A stretch of DNA of 64,000 nt. Origin: Alloalcanivorax xenomutans (lineage in GTDB: Bacteria; Pseudomonadota; Gammaproteobacteria; Pseudomonadales; Alcanivoracaceae). The translations under genes and the position numbers were made by a program. The DNA lies in contig NZ_OBMO01000006.1 of assembly GCF_900217905.1 (NCBI RefSeq), positions 62,001 through 126,000 on the forward strand, in the 5' to 3' direction. Under the pieces are notes generated by a model. The model ran no database searches. It saw only the letters and a program-made list of their open reading frames with translations, and had not been told where the DNA came from. Every line of letters starts with the position of its first letter. The stretch's first letter is position 1. Positions 33,851 to 43,186 of the stretch are shown here, piece by piece.

Positions 33851-33950
33851 GATGGGGTTTCCTGTTAGAGAAGAGGAGTGGTTAGTCGTGGTTTAGAGTG
33901 AGCCGCGGCACTTTGAGCTCCAGCAATGTCGACCGCTGGTACAGAAAGGG

Positions 33951-34030
33951 CTACGAAGCCGCCGTGGGAAGCTTGCTTGCAAGCGAATGGGCTTCCGGCG
34001 AAAGGTCGCCTTCCCACAGCGGCTTCGTAG
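33951..34030. repeat. REP-like inverted repeat, copy 2
   Basis: The left arm CTACGAAGCCGCCGTGGGAA (33951-33970) matches the reverse complement of the right arm ending at 34030 with one mismatch. The inner segment GCTTGCTTGCAAGCGAA belongs to the same family as the other copies. A flank ATGTCGACCGCTGGTACAG just upstream is also shared. Confidence 0.85.
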
Positions 34031-34063
34031 CGGACGCCGAATTTATGTCTCCAAGGCCGGATT

Positions 34064-37000
34064 TCAGGCGTCCGTCGTCGGGTCGCCGTTTCCGGATTCG
34101 CGGCGCTCGCCGGGGATGGTCATGTTTTCGCCGCCATTGATACTGCGAATGTGAATGTCCATCTGGCTGAAAGCGATTTCCACGTCCTGTTCCCGGCACA
34201 ACTGATCGATACGGCGATTAAGTTCGTCGGTGGTGCTCAGGCGGTCACCGATTTCCTTCACATAAACCCGCAACTCATGGTCCAGGGTGCTGGCGCCGAA
34301 GCCCATGAACAGGATCATCGGCTCCGGGTCCTTCATCACTTTCGGATGGTCTCGGGCCACGGTCTGGAGAATCTCACGACAGGTGTTCAGGTCCGAACCG
34401 TAGGCGAAGCCGACTGTGATGATCAATCGCGTTACCGTGTCACTCAACGACCAGTTAATCAACTGTTCGGTAACGAAGGTCTGGTTGGGGATGATGATTT
34501 CCTTGCGGTCGAAATCAATCACCGTGGTGGCGCGCACCCGCACCCGGCTGACGGTGCCCGACAAGGTACCGATAGTGATCACGTCACCGATGCGAATCGG
34601 CCGTTCGAACAGAATGATGATACCGGAAACAAAGTTGGCGAAGATCTGTTGCAGACCAAAACCCAGCCCCACGCCGAGGGCGGCCACCAGCCATTGCAGT
34701 TTGTTCCAGGTCAGCCCCAGCGAACCGAGCACTACCATGACGCCCAGGGCGATGATCACATAGGATAGCAGCGTGGTGGTGGCGTAGCTGCTGCCTTGCT
34801 TCAGGTTCATCCTCGATAGCAGCAGCACTTCCAACAGGCCGGGCAGGTTGAGGGCGAGCATCATGGTGACCACGCCGGCGGCCAGAGCGAACATGACATC
34901 GCCGAGACTGATCGGGATCGAGGTGACGTTGTTGCCGCTGCCTTCGGTGGTTTCCCACAGCAGAATGTTTTCGGTATAGGAAAAGGCATTGAGAATGTCC
35001 GCCCAGACCCAATAGAACAGCAGGCCAAATACCACCACCAGGGCCATGCGGATCAGACGCAGAGACTGCTGGTTGACCCGCTCCAGATCCAGTTGCGGTT
35101 CTTCCACCTCGATCCCTTCCACACTGGTTTCCTTGGCGTCGCCGTCACGTTGCGCCAAGGCTCTTTTGTAGGCCAGCCGTTGCGCCGCCACGGCCAGGCC
35201 ACGTACCGCGGTCGCGTCGATCAGGGTCCATAGAAGCAGCAGGTAGAAGCTGTCGATGATGCGACCGGACAAACGCACCGTGGTGTAGTAGTAGCCCAGA
35301 CCGATCACCACGATCAGGGCGAAGGGCAGGCCGCCGCACACCAGCGCCGCCATGGCTTTGTAAGCGGTGGAGAAGCGGGTGATGGGGAAGTGCAAGGCTA
35401 CCCGGGTCAGCATGACCCCCATTACCGCCAGCCCGAACACCATGATGACCAGGCCGATACGATCATTGTTGAGCTGGGCCGGCCACTGCTCGCCGAAAGC
35501 AATGATCAGCGTCATCGGCACCATCGCCAAGCCGACCGCCAATAACCGCCGACGCAGCTTGGTGTTGCCGTCGGCGGACCAGCGGAAATGCCGCTGCGCG
35601 ATACCGTCCCGGGCCAACAACCGATAGCACATCTCGAACACCAGCCATAGCAGCGCCACTTTTGACAGCGCGGCGCCCAACACGGTGGACAGCGTGCCGG
35701 GCTGAATCCAGAGACCCCAGGCCAGCAGACTCAATACCAACGGACCGGGCAGGCACATCAGCGTGGTCAGCAGAATCGCCAGAGGGGTATGCAACTGGCT
35801 GTCCCGGCGCAGGAAACCAATATCGCTGTTGAGTTTGCGGATCCGGGTACGCAGGCGTTTGCGCCAGAACAGCAGGGCGACGGCCAGGATCGCCGGGAGC
35901 AGTAGCCAGGGCCACTTGTCTTTCAGTAGCGCGGAGGCGTCCTGGCCCATCTGCATCCAGGGCATGTCCGTCATCTGATCCCGGACCTGGGCCGGGAACT
36001 CGCGCAACCAGGACAGATTGATCGGCTGGGTGCTGGGCATCCAGAAGGTCTGTTCAGAGATGGTGTCGTGGAGATTGCGGGAGACGTCCACCAGTTGATC
36101 CTGCACCAGATTCAGCCGGACCAGCAGATTCAGCTTGCGCCCCAGTTCGGTGTCCAGCTGATTGAGCAGTTCCACATGAATGTCATGCAGACTCCCCAGA
36201 GCATCCTGCAGCGCGACCCGATCCTCCGGAGAGATGTCCTGGTCTTCCAGGCGGAGGGTGGCGGCTTCTGTTTGCTGGCGCTGCTGGCCGATTTCAAACT
36301 GGCGCAGACGGGTGTCACCGATGGCCTTGGGCAACCCTTCCCGGGGTTTGAAGTCCGGTAGATTTTTTTGCTGCTCATAGAGAATCCGCGATAACAGCAG
36401 GCTGCCGTCAAGCATGCGGATCTGATCGTTGACCGTGGCGGACAACGCCCGCACCCGGTCCAACTGGGTCTTGGTGGCCACGTTTTCACGCAGCAGATCA
36501 TTGACGTCTTCACTGGTCTGAATCAACTGTTTGCGCAGCGTCTTGTTCCGCTCTTCCGCTGCCGCCAACTCGGGGTGATCGGCCACTTCGGCGGGCAGGT
36601 CCACGGAGGCGGCCTGCAACTCATCCTGCAGCTGCTGTTGGCGCCGCCGGTTGAGCAGTGGTTGCAGAACATCCAGTTGTCGCTGGATCAGCTCCGCGTC
36701 GGCTTCCAGAACCCGTTGCTGCAGGCGGGAGCGCTGCTCGTTGGCGCTGGCCACGGCCAGTTCCTGGTTGCGCAGTTCAATACGGGAGTCCAGCGCCGCC
36801 AGTTTTACCTGCAGATTCTGCACTTCCTCCTCGCTCAGCGCCTCCGCCACCGACGGGCGGTTCAGCTGTCGGCGAATATCATCGGCCTCCGCCAGACTGT
36901 CGCTGATGGTATTCTGCGCCCGTTCCGGCAGGGTCTGGGAACTGGTCACATCACTGGCCGCGTCCGCCAGTTTTTCCTGATTGCGCTCCAGTGCCTGCAG

Positions 37001-37393
37001 TTTCTGTCCCAATTCCTCCGCCAAGGCGGAAATGGACAGGCTCTGATAGTGCTCGGCCCAGTCGACGGTGCTCTCGCGGCGAATTTTTTCCAATTCGTCC
37101 TGAAGCGCGGCTTTCTCCCGCGGCAGCGAGTTTTGCTGCTCCTCAAGCTTTTTGATCTGCTCGTGATTGGCGTCGATTTCCTTGCGCAGCTTCAGCGTCT
37201 CTTCCAAAAGGGCGCGTTCTGGTGCCGGTTCACCCTCCTTCTGGGTATCGGCGTTGTCGCCCCCCCCGGTAAGTTGTTTTTCCAGATCACCGATGCCGGG
37301 CAGAGAAAAGCCGCTGCCTTGCGCCGCGGCCACACCGCACAGCATCCAGAAGAGCAGCAGGGAAAGCAGTAACCGTGATCGACCGGGTCTCAT
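34064..37393 (-). CDS. MscK/MscM-type mechanosensitive channel
   Basis: A 1109-residue multidomain MscS-superfamily channel. The signal peptide (LLLSLLLFWMLCGVAAA) leads to a long coiled-coil periplasmic domain of about 450 residues, rich in Leu/Glu/Gln/Arg (MscS_porin type). Several inner-membrane helices precede the pore-lining TM3 (GVGLGFGLQQIFANFVSGIIILFERPIRIGD) and the cytoplasmic beta and alpha/beta vestibule domains. It opens under membrane tension during hypo-osmotic shock. Length matches E. coli MscK (1120) and MscM (1107), which sequence alone does not separate here. Stands alone; downstream lies a REP-like repeat. Confidence 0.92.
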   Translation of the reverse strand: MRPGRSRLLLSLLLFWMLCGVAAAQGSGFSLPGIGDLEKQLTGGGDNADTQKEGEPAPERALLEETLKLRKEIDANHEQIKKLEEQQNSLPREKAALQDELEKIRRESTVDWAEHYQSLSISALAEELGQKLQALERNQEKLADAASDVTSSQTLPERAQNTISDSLAEADDIRRQLNRPSVAEALSEEEVQNLQVKLAALDSRIELRNQELAVASANEQRSRLQQRVLEADAELIQRQLDVLQPLLNRRRQQQLQDELQAASVDLPAEVADHPELAAAEERNKTLRKQLIQTSEDVNDLLRENVATKTQLDRVRALSATVNDQIRMLDGSLLLSRILYEQQKNLPDFKPREGLPKAIGDTRLRQFEIGQQRQQTEAATLRLEDQDISPEDRVALQDALGSLHDIHVELLNQLDTELGRKLNLLVRLNLVQDQLVDVSRNLHDTISEQTFWMPSTQPINLSWLREFPAQVRDQMTDMPWMQMGQDASALLKDKWPWLLLPAILAVALLFWRKRLRTRIRKLNSDIGFLRRDSQLHTPLAILLTTLMCLPGPLVLSLLAWGLWIQPGTLSTVLGAALSKVALLWLVFEMCYRLLARDGIAQRHFRWSADGNTKLRRRLLAVGLAMVPMTLIIAFGEQWPAQLNNDRIGLVIMVFGLAVMGVMLTRVALHFPITRFSTAYKAMAALVCGGLPFALIVVIGLGYYYTTVRLSGRIIDSFYLLLLWTLIDATAVRGLAVAAQRLAYKRALAQRDGDAKETSVEGIEVEEPQLDLERVNQQSLRLIRMALVVVFGLLFYWVWADILNAFSYTENILLWETTEGSGNNVTSIPISLGDVMFALAAGVVTMMLALNLPGLLEVLLLSRMNLKQGSSYATTTLLSYVIIALGVMVVLGSLGLTWNKLQWLVAALGVGLGFGLQQIFANFVSGIIILFERPIRIGDVITIGTLSGTVSRVRVRATTVIDFDRKEIIIPNQTFVTEQLINWSLSDTVTRLIITVGFAYGSDLNTCREILQTVARDHPKVMKDPEPMILFMGFGASTLDHELRVYVKEIGDRLSTTDELNRRIDQLCREQDVEIAFSQMDIHIRSINGGENMTIPGERRESGNGDPTTDA

Positions 37394-37481
37394 AGGAAAG
37401 CGGGTAATCCATTGTCAGAGAATGAACGGGAGCTTAGACAATAGCGATAAAACGGAAATGACGCCATTTCCCGCGCGCTGT

Positions 37482-38381
37482 TTAGGGACAGCCCGCACCG
37501 TCGGTGATTTCGGCCACGCTGCCTTTGATGTTGGTGTCATCCGGCGCCAGCATGTGGGCCCGGCACACCGCCTCCCGGGCGGCCTCGGTGTTGCCCTGGT
37601 CGAGACGGGCGTAGGCCAGGTTATTCCAGGCTGGAGCGAGGGAAGGGGACAGTGTCACGGTTTTTTCGAAGGCCGCGAGGGCGTCGGCTTTGCGCTCCGC
37701 CTGCCACAGCGCGTTGGCGTAGGCGAAATGGAGCTTGCCGTCGTCGGGGAACCGGGACGCCGCGGTCCGCCAATGGCGCAAGGCATCCTTTTTCTGTGGG
37801 GCAAGAGCGTGTAGAAGAGGGCCGGGGCGGACGCTGGCGGGCAGCTCTCCGGCGGGCAGCAGCACCATGCCCCAATAGTCGGCGCGTGCCCAGGTGCGAA
37901 TGAAGCGGTTCCAGTGGCTGGTGGTGGCTTCGCGGGTGCCGCTGTGCAGGATCAGCCGGCCGCCGCCATCACCATAACCGGTGACCACGGCGAAGTGCCA
38001 TTGCGGCCAGCGCTTCAGTGCCAGGTTCTGCAGAATCAGCACCGGGTGGCCCGCCTGCAGCTCACTGAACAGCGCTTCCGGCCGGTTAACGGGATATGCC
38101 AGCAAACCGCGGGCGCGGCCGGCGGCCATCAATTCGATACCCAGGCTGCCTTTGCGTTCCGGCAACCAGACCTCGTCCACCAGCGCCTCGGCGTCGCCGG
38201 GCAGGCCGTTCCATTGCAGCATCATGCCCAGAGCGGCGGGGCCGCACTGATATTTTTCCTGGGCAATGAAAGGAACATCCAACTGCTGGTTGGCGGGTTG
38301 CCGGGCCGACTGTGGCGGGGGCAGTGTCTGGCACCCCGCCAGCAGCAGAACCAGCCCGGCGATGAGTCCGCGAAAGGGCAC
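37482..38381 (-). CDS. PA2778-family cysteine peptidase lipoprotein with TPR region
   Basis: A 299-residue lipoprotein: lipobox LAGC with Cys17. A C39-like papain-fold domain has the probable catalytic Cys46 in EKYQCGPAALGMML and His in QWHFAVVTGYGDGG. A C-terminal helical part (KDALRHWRTAASRFPDDGKLHFAYANALW, LAPAWNNLAYARLDQGNTEAA) looks like two or three TPRs. It sits 2 bp after the PA2779-like gene; the two are neighbours in pseudomonads as well. Substrate not known. Confidence 0.88.
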   Translation of the reverse strand: MPFRGLIAGLVLLLAGCQTLPPPQSARQPANQQLDVPFIAQEKYQCGPAALGMMLQWNGLPGDAEALVDEVWLPERKGSLGIELMAAGRARGLLAYPVNRPEALFSELQAGHPVLILQNLALKRWPQWHFAVVTGYGDGGGRLILHSGTREATTSHWNRFIRTWARADYWGMVLLPAGELPASVRPGPLLHALAPQKKDALRHWRTAASRFPDDGKLHFAYANALWQAERKADALAAFEKTVTLSPSLAPAWNNLAYARLDQGNTEAAREAVCRAHMLAPDDTNIKGSVAEITDGAGCP

Positions 38382-38383
38382 GA

Positions 38384-38773
38384 TCAGTTGATCGGGTGGA
38401 TGGCCGGGAACACGTTGGTGGCGCCAAGCAGATCGAGCAATACCAGAATCAGAATGATCGCCAGGATCACGCCGATCACGCCTTGACCGGCGGGCAGTTC
38501 ATCGGCCTGTTCGGCCAGTTGGGTCAGTTCCTGATCACTGAGCCGGTCCAGGCGATCCTTTACTTGTTCCGGGCTGACCCCGTTTTCCGCCAACACCTTG
38601 GCGGCGGCTTTGTGCTCCAATAGCGCAAGGACCTTCTGCTCCATGGCCGCCCGTTGTTCGCTGGCCACCAGGGTATCGGTACCGACCATGGCGGCGTGAG
38701 CCATGGGGACGAACAGGGCCTGAGTGATGAGCAGAACGGCGGCGGTAAAAACGCCAGTGAGACGCTTGTTCAT
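38384..38773 (-). CDS. PA2779-family small membrane protein
   Basis: A 129-residue protein with a signal-like N terminus (LTGVFTAAVLLITQALFVPMAHA), a helical middle rich in Ala/Glu/Lys, and a C-terminal transmembrane segment (GVIGVILAIILILVLLDLLG). I start at ATG 38773 (MNKRLTGV) instead of 38815, because the signal peptide begins there. It is encoded directly upstream of the PA2778-type peptidase and is conserved with it, so it is a plausible substrate, inhibitor or partner; this is inference. Confidence 0.85.
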   Translation of the reverse strand: MNKRLTGVFTAAVLLITQALFVPMAHAAMVGTDTLVASEQRAAMEQKVLALLEHKAAAKVLAENGVSPEQVKDRLDRLSDQELTQLAEQADELPAGQGVIGVILAIILILVLLDLLGATNVFPAIHPIN

Positions 38774-38821
38774 GGGCTGTCGCTCCCTGTCTGAATGATG
38801 CTTCAAGAGTAGCACGAGACA

Positions 38822-40987
38822 CTATTCATGCAGCGTGATAGTGGCGGCGGCTTCGTGATTTTTTACAACGGTTTCACCAATCACGGTGGCATCGGCGCCG
38901 GCCCCGCGCAGGGCTGCCAGGGTGGCTTCGAGGCGCTCCCTGGTCACCGCCAACAGCAGGCCTCCACTGGTTTGCGGGTCGGTGGCGGCGACCAGTTCCG
39001 GCCGGCCGAGCAGGGCGGGGGCAATCTCGCAATGACCCAGCACCTGATCGTTGCTGTCCCGCAAGGTGCTGTGAATGCCTTGGCGTATGTGCGCCAGGGT
39101 ACCGGGCAGTATGGGCAAGGTATTCAGATCAATGCGGGCACTCACCTGACTGTGTTGGCACAGTTCCAACAGATGTCCGAGCAGCCCGAAGCCGGTAATG
39201 TCGGTGCAGGCGCTTGGCGGCAGGGTGGACAGCGCGGCACGGGCCGGGCCGTTGCTTTGCAACAGGGTTGCCAGGGTAGCGTCCAGATCCGGCCCCCGAT
39301 GGACGTTGCGCATCCAGGCCGCCAGTTGAATGCCAATGCCAAGTGGTTTGGTAACAATCATAACCTGCCCCGGCCGGGCACCCTCCTTGCTCCAGGCCGC
39401 TGCGGTCAGAGCGCCGTTGATGGTGAAACCGGCGGCCATTTCCGGCCCTTCGATGGTGTGTCCTCCCACCAGCGTGCAGCTTGCCCGGTTCAGCTCTTCC
39501 ACCGCTCCGGCCAGCAGGCGCCGCAGGTCCCGGCCTTGCAGACGCGGGTGGTGGCGGGGCAGGCACAGAGTAGCCAGCGCTGAATGGGGATCGGCGTTCA
39601 TGGCGTAGATGTCACTGAGACTGTGCAGGGCGGCCACCCGGCCAAACAGGTAGGGCTCATCCATGAAGGCCGGGAAATAGTCCACGCTTTGCACCAGCCG
39701 GTGTTGCCCGGACCAGCGGATCACCGCCGCGTCATCGCCCTGGGCCACACCAGCTTCGATATCATCGCGGACCCTGGTCTGAAGATCAGCGAGAGCGTGA
39801 TTCAGGGTGGCGGCGCCAACCTTGGCACCACAGCCGGCGCAGTGCATTGCGTCGCTGTCGGCGGGCGCGGCGGGCATTGGCGCAGGCAGATTCTCAAAGC
39901 GCTTCATGAAAGCGCGGTCGATGCGATCCTTCCAGCGCCAGATCCAGGGCCCCGCCAGCGCCGGCCAGGGCGGTCTGGAGGCCACCGCATCACCCGCCCC
40001 GGCGGACAGCAGTGACAGGAAGTGCCGTTGCGGGCGGTAGGGCCGTTTGCGTCCTCCCCGGGTGGCGGCGAGTAAATTATCGGCCAGCACCGGTGCCTGA
40101 CGCACCGCGTAGACCCCCGCCTTGGGCAAAGGCGAAGGGAACGAAGCGCAGTCACCGGCGGCGTGAACGTGCGGGCTGCCCAGGCTGGTCAGGGTGCTGT
40201 CCACACGCAGGAAACCGCGTTCATCGCAGGGCAGGCCGCTGGCGGCGAGCCAGGCCGGCGCCCGGGCGCCGGTGCACCAGAACACCAGATCCACCGCCTG
40301 GGGCTGGCCGTTGTAATGGAGCTGTCTTTCGCTGACCCGTTGCACCGGCGCTTGTTCCACGATGCGGACGCCGGCGGTCAGCAGCCGCTTTCGCATCAGC
40401 GAGCGCGCCCGGTCCGGGTAGCCAGGCAGCAGCTCGCTGGCGCTGATCAATTGTATTTCGGTGGTGGCGCCAAGCCGCTGGGCCAGGGCGGCGGCCAGCT
40501 CGGTGCCGCCGGCTCCGGCGCCCACCACCGCGACCCGGCGAGCCGCGGTTGGGTCGGCCAATAGATGGCGCCAGCGCTGCTCGAAAGTCGCTACCGGTTT
40601 TACCGGCACCGCGTGGGCCTGGGCCCCGGGTACGCTATCCAGATCCGGGGTGGCGCCGACATCCAGACTGAGTGTGTCGTATTCCACCTGGTCACCGTTA
40701 TCCAGTAGCAAGCGGCGCTGGACGGGATCCAGCTCAAGCACGCGTTGCGGCAGCCAGCGGGCATCGGCGGCCCGGCTCAGCCGGCTCAGATCAATGTGGG
40801 TTTCATGCCGTTGGTAATGGCCCGCCAGCATACCTGGCAGCATACCGGAGTAGGCGGTGAGGCTGTCGGGGGAAATCAGTGTGAGGCGCAGCCCCGGCAC
40901 CGGCCGCATGCTCAGACGGCGCAGTACCAGCGCGTGGCTGTGCCCGCCTCCCACCAGCACCAGGTCGTGATGCGCGACCGCCGTCAT
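38822..40987 (-). CDS. selD: Fusion of an NAD(P)/FAD oxidoreductase domain with selenide, water dikinase (SelD)
   Basis: A 721-residue two-domain protein. Residues 1 to about 370 are an NDH-2-like pyridine nucleotide-disulfide oxidoreductase (HDLVLVGGGHSHALVLRRL, AVVGAGAGGTELAAALAQRL, VHAAGDCASF). The rest is SelD, which makes selenophosphate from selenide and ATP. The catalytic loop HCAGCGAK keeps the cysteine (386) and lysine (389) that correspond to E. coli Cys17 and Lys20; the E. coli Cys19 position is alanine. ATG 40987 overlaps the selU stop by 1 nt, so the two genes are coupled. The oxidoreductase part may supply reduced selenium; this fused form is known from other proteobacteria. Confidence 0.92.
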   Translation of the reverse strand: MTAVAHHDLVLVGGGHSHALVLRRLSMRPVPGLRLTLISPDSLTAYSGMLPGMLAGHYQRHETHIDLSRLSRAADARWLPQRVLELDPVQRRLLLDNGDQVEYDTLSLDVGATPDLDSVPGAQAHAVPVKPVATFEQRWRHLLADPTAARRVAVVGAGAGGTELAAALAQRLGATTEIQLISASELLPGYPDRARSLMRKRLLTAGVRIVEQAPVQRVSERQLHYNGQPQAVDLVFWCTGARAPAWLAASGLPCDERGFLRVDSTLTSLGSPHVHAAGDCASFPSPLPKAGVYAVRQAPVLADNLLAATRGGRKRPYRPQRHFLSLLSAGAGDAVASRPPWPALAGPWIWRWKDRIDRAFMKRFENLPAPMPAAPADSDAMHCAGCGAKVGAATLNHALADLQTRVRDDIEAGVAQGDDAAVIRWSGQHRLVQSVDYFPAFMDEPYLFGRVAALHSLSDIYAMNADPHSALATLCLPRHHPRLQGRDLRRLLAGAVEELNRASCTLVGGHTIEGPEMAAGFTINGALTAAAWSKEGARPGQVMIVTKPLGIGIQLAAWMRNVHRGPDLDATLATLLQSNGPARAALSTLPPSACTDITGFGLLGHLLELCQHSQVSARIDLNTLPILPGTLAHIRQGIHSTLRDSNDQVLGHCEIAPALLGRPELVAATDPQTSGGLLLAVTRERLEATLAALRGAGADATVIGETVVKNHEAAATITLHE

Positions 40988-42111
40988 CACCGTGAGCGGC
41001 CCTCCGGCCGTGCCTGCTCTTCGCGTTCCCATTCCTGCAGAGTGGCGATGACATGGTCGCGGTTGCCGCGAAAATACACCGGCCCCTGGCGATGGCGGAG
41101 CATATAGTCATACATCGGGTCGTAGTAGTCGCTTAGCAGGGCTCGGATCCAGTGGCGGTGCTCATCGCCGCCATCGCCCCGGCGATGTTGTTCCAGTGCC
41201 CGGATCATGATTTCGCGCAGGGTCTGATGACGGGCGCCGCCGAGGCGCTTGCGGATGCGGTCCAGCGCGCCGAGCAAATGCTCGGCGAACAGGCCGTGGG
41301 CCTGCTCCTCGTCGTGGCCGTCGAGAAACTCCCGCAGCGGTGTGAGGACATAGTCTTCCAGGATCACGTCCACCCGGCTTTCCAGCGGCTCTTCGATGTC
41401 GATGCGCGGCATGCTTCGCAGCCGCTGGTTCAAGCACAGTGGCAACGCGCACCGGCCGATCAGGCGTCCTTCGTCCTCCACCAGCACCGGCGCCTGGTCG
41501 CCGAGTTTCAGCAAGCGGATGGCCAGGGAGTTTTCAAAGTCGATCTGCGCCGGCTGCCCGCCGGGCCGGCGGCCGAAGGCGGAGCCGCGATGGTGGGCGA
41601 GCCCCTCCAGATCCACCGCCCGGTGCAGTTGATGCAGGACGCGGGTCTTGCCGCAACCGGTGCGGCCGGTGAGCACCCATAGCGGCCCTTGGAGCACATG
41701 CTGTTCCAGGTGTTCCAACAGAAAACGCCGCAGGGCTTTATAGCCACCGGTTACCAAGGGCGCGTCGATACCGGCCTGACGCAGCCAGTTCTGGGTGGTG
41801 CGGCTGCGCAAGCCGCCACGAAAACAATAGAGATAGCCGTTGGGGTGCGCCCGCCACCAATCGTGCCAGGCGCGCAGACGGCGCTCCTTGACCTCGCCAC
41901 GGACCAGCTCATTGCCGAGATCAATGGCCGCCTGTTGCCCTTGCTGCTTATAACGCAGGCCGATCAGATGACGTTCCTGGTCGTCGATCAGAGGAAGGTT
42001 GGTGGCATGGGGAAACGCGCCCCGGGCGAATTCCACCGGGGCGCGGACATCCAGGAGCGGCGTGTCGTTCAGGAACAGCGCTGCGTAGTCGTTGGTGTCA
42101 TCACGGGTCAT
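40987..42111 (-). CDS. selU: tRNA 2-selenouridine synthase (MnmH/SelU)
   Basis: A 374-residue protein. An N-terminal rhodanese domain has the active cysteine in LYCFRGGLRSRT. A C-terminal P-loop domain has LTGRTGCGKTRVL. The enzyme replaces the sulfur of 2-thiouridine at the tRNA wobble position with selenium from selenophosphate, via a geranylated intermediate. Length and both motifs match the E. coli YbbB protein. It is the first gene of a two-gene unit with selD. Confidence 0.95.
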   Translation of the reverse strand: MTRDDTNDYAALFLNDTPLLDVRAPVEFARGAFPHATNLPLIDDQERHLIGLRYKQQGQQAAIDLGNELVRGEVKERRLRAWHDWWRAHPNGYLYCFRGGLRSRTTQNWLRQAGIDAPLVTGGYKALRRFLLEHLEQHVLQGPLWVLTGRTGCGKTRVLHQLHRAVDLEGLAHHRGSAFGRRPGGQPAQIDFENSLAIRLLKLGDQAPVLVEDEGRLIGRCALPLCLNQRLRSMPRIDIEEPLESRVDVILEDYVLTPLREFLDGHDEEQAHGLFAEHLLGALDRIRKRLGGARHQTLREIMIRALEQHRRGDGGDEHRHWIRALLSDYYDPMYDYMLRHRQGPVYFRGNRDHVIATLQEWEREEQARPEGRSR

Positions 42112-42207
42112 GGGCGGCAGTGTACACCGCCCATTTTTAATTTAGCAGATAGGTTTGAACAGATAGGGATTTGGGCGGGCCGGGGTTGGGCAGGCAGGGC
42201 GCGCCGG

Positions 42208-43095
42208 TCATTCGCTGACCGGACGCACCTTGCCGCTCAAGTGGGGCTTGACGCCGTCGGCGGCAAGCAACTGGAAATCGAGTCCGTCATTCTGCCGGGT
42301 ACGGGCAAACTTGACCTTGGCGGGGATGAACATGGGCAGCTTGAAGCGCACATCCACGGTGAAAGCCTGCTCCGGCAGTTCTGGCTGCAAAGCCGCCAGA
42401 CAGCGTGCCTTGGACCACATGCCATGGGCGATCTGGCGCTTGAAGCCGAAGGCCTTGGCGGTCAGCGGATACAGGTGAATCGGATTGCGGTCGCCGGAGA
42501 CGCTGGCGTAGCGCCGGCCGGTGTCGCCGGGGACTTCCCATTCCTCGATCAGGTCCGGTGCGGGGGCCGTGGTTTGCTTATCTCTTTGCGCATCCGGGGA
42601 CTTTTTCTCACCATGGCCGCCGCCGCGATGGAAGTTTACCGATTCACTCTGCCAGACCCGCTCACCGGCGGTGCTGACCACGGTGAAGATGGAGAACTCG
42701 TAGCCTTTTTCCACCTGGGTCAGATTGCCGGTATAGCACTTGATATTGAGCTGTTCCCGTTCTCCGATCGGGCGGAACTGGGTGATGCGGTTGCGCACGT
42801 GAACCAGTCCCATGGCCGGGAATGGGAAACCGTCACCCAGGATCAGTGCCATGTGCAGCGGAAACGCGTGCATGTGCGGGTAGGTGATGGGCAGATGACC
42901 GTCGGCGCTGAAACCGCATACCTGGCGGTAGGCCGCCAAATGGCGAGATTTCTGAGCCACATCGTTGAGCCGCAGCCCCTCGTCGGGCAGTACCGGAGCG
43001 TTGCCCGGGCGCACCCGCGCACGCAGTACGGCTTTGGCGAAATTCACCGCCATGGGCGGCGCGTGACGCAGCTCCTTGAATCGAACCTCACTCAT
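42208..43095 (-). CDS. MaoC-family dehydratase/enoyl-CoA hydratase-like protein
   Basis: A 295-residue double hot-dog protein. The C-terminal hot dog contains the hydratase-2 motif YASVSGDRNPIHLYPLTAKAFGFKRQIAHGMW, with Asp and His positioned as in R-specific enoyl-CoA hydratases. The N-terminal half is a degenerate hot dog. The long frame starts at 43194, but MSEVRFKELRHAP at ATG 43095 is the natural start. An imperfect inverted repeat lies 16-43 bp upstream. Likely acts on CoA- or ACP-bound acyl chains. Confidence 0.87.
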   Translation of the reverse strand: MSEVRFKELRHAPPMAVNFAKAVLRARVRPGNAPVLPDEGLRLNDVAQKSRHLAAYRQVCGFSADGHLPITYPHMHAFPLHMALILGDGFPFPAMGLVHVRNRITQFRPIGEREQLNIKCYTGNLTQVEKGYEFSIFTVVSTAGERVWQSESVNFHRGGGHGEKKSPDAQRDKQTTAPAPDLIEEWEVPGDTGRRYASVSGDRNPIHLYPLTAKAFGFKRQIAHGMWSKARCLAALQPELPEQAFTVDVRFKLPMFIPAKVKFARTRQNDGLDFQLLAADGVKPHLSGKVRPVSE

Positions 43096-43110
43096 AAGGA
43101 CACCCTTCTC

Positions 43111-43138
43111 CCACGAACATTTAGCGCAATGTCGTGGC
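43111..43138. promoter_or_regulatory. Inverted repeat upstream of the MaoC gene
   Basis: CCACGAACATT and AATGTCGTGG are reverse complements apart from one bulged base, around a 6-nt centre. It could be an operator for the MaoC gene or the end signal of the upstream desT transcript; no T-run is present. Confidence 0.35.
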
Positions 43139-43186
43139 AGTATAGGCAGAGCGCCGGAGAGGCTGATTGGCCGTATCGCCGACGGC

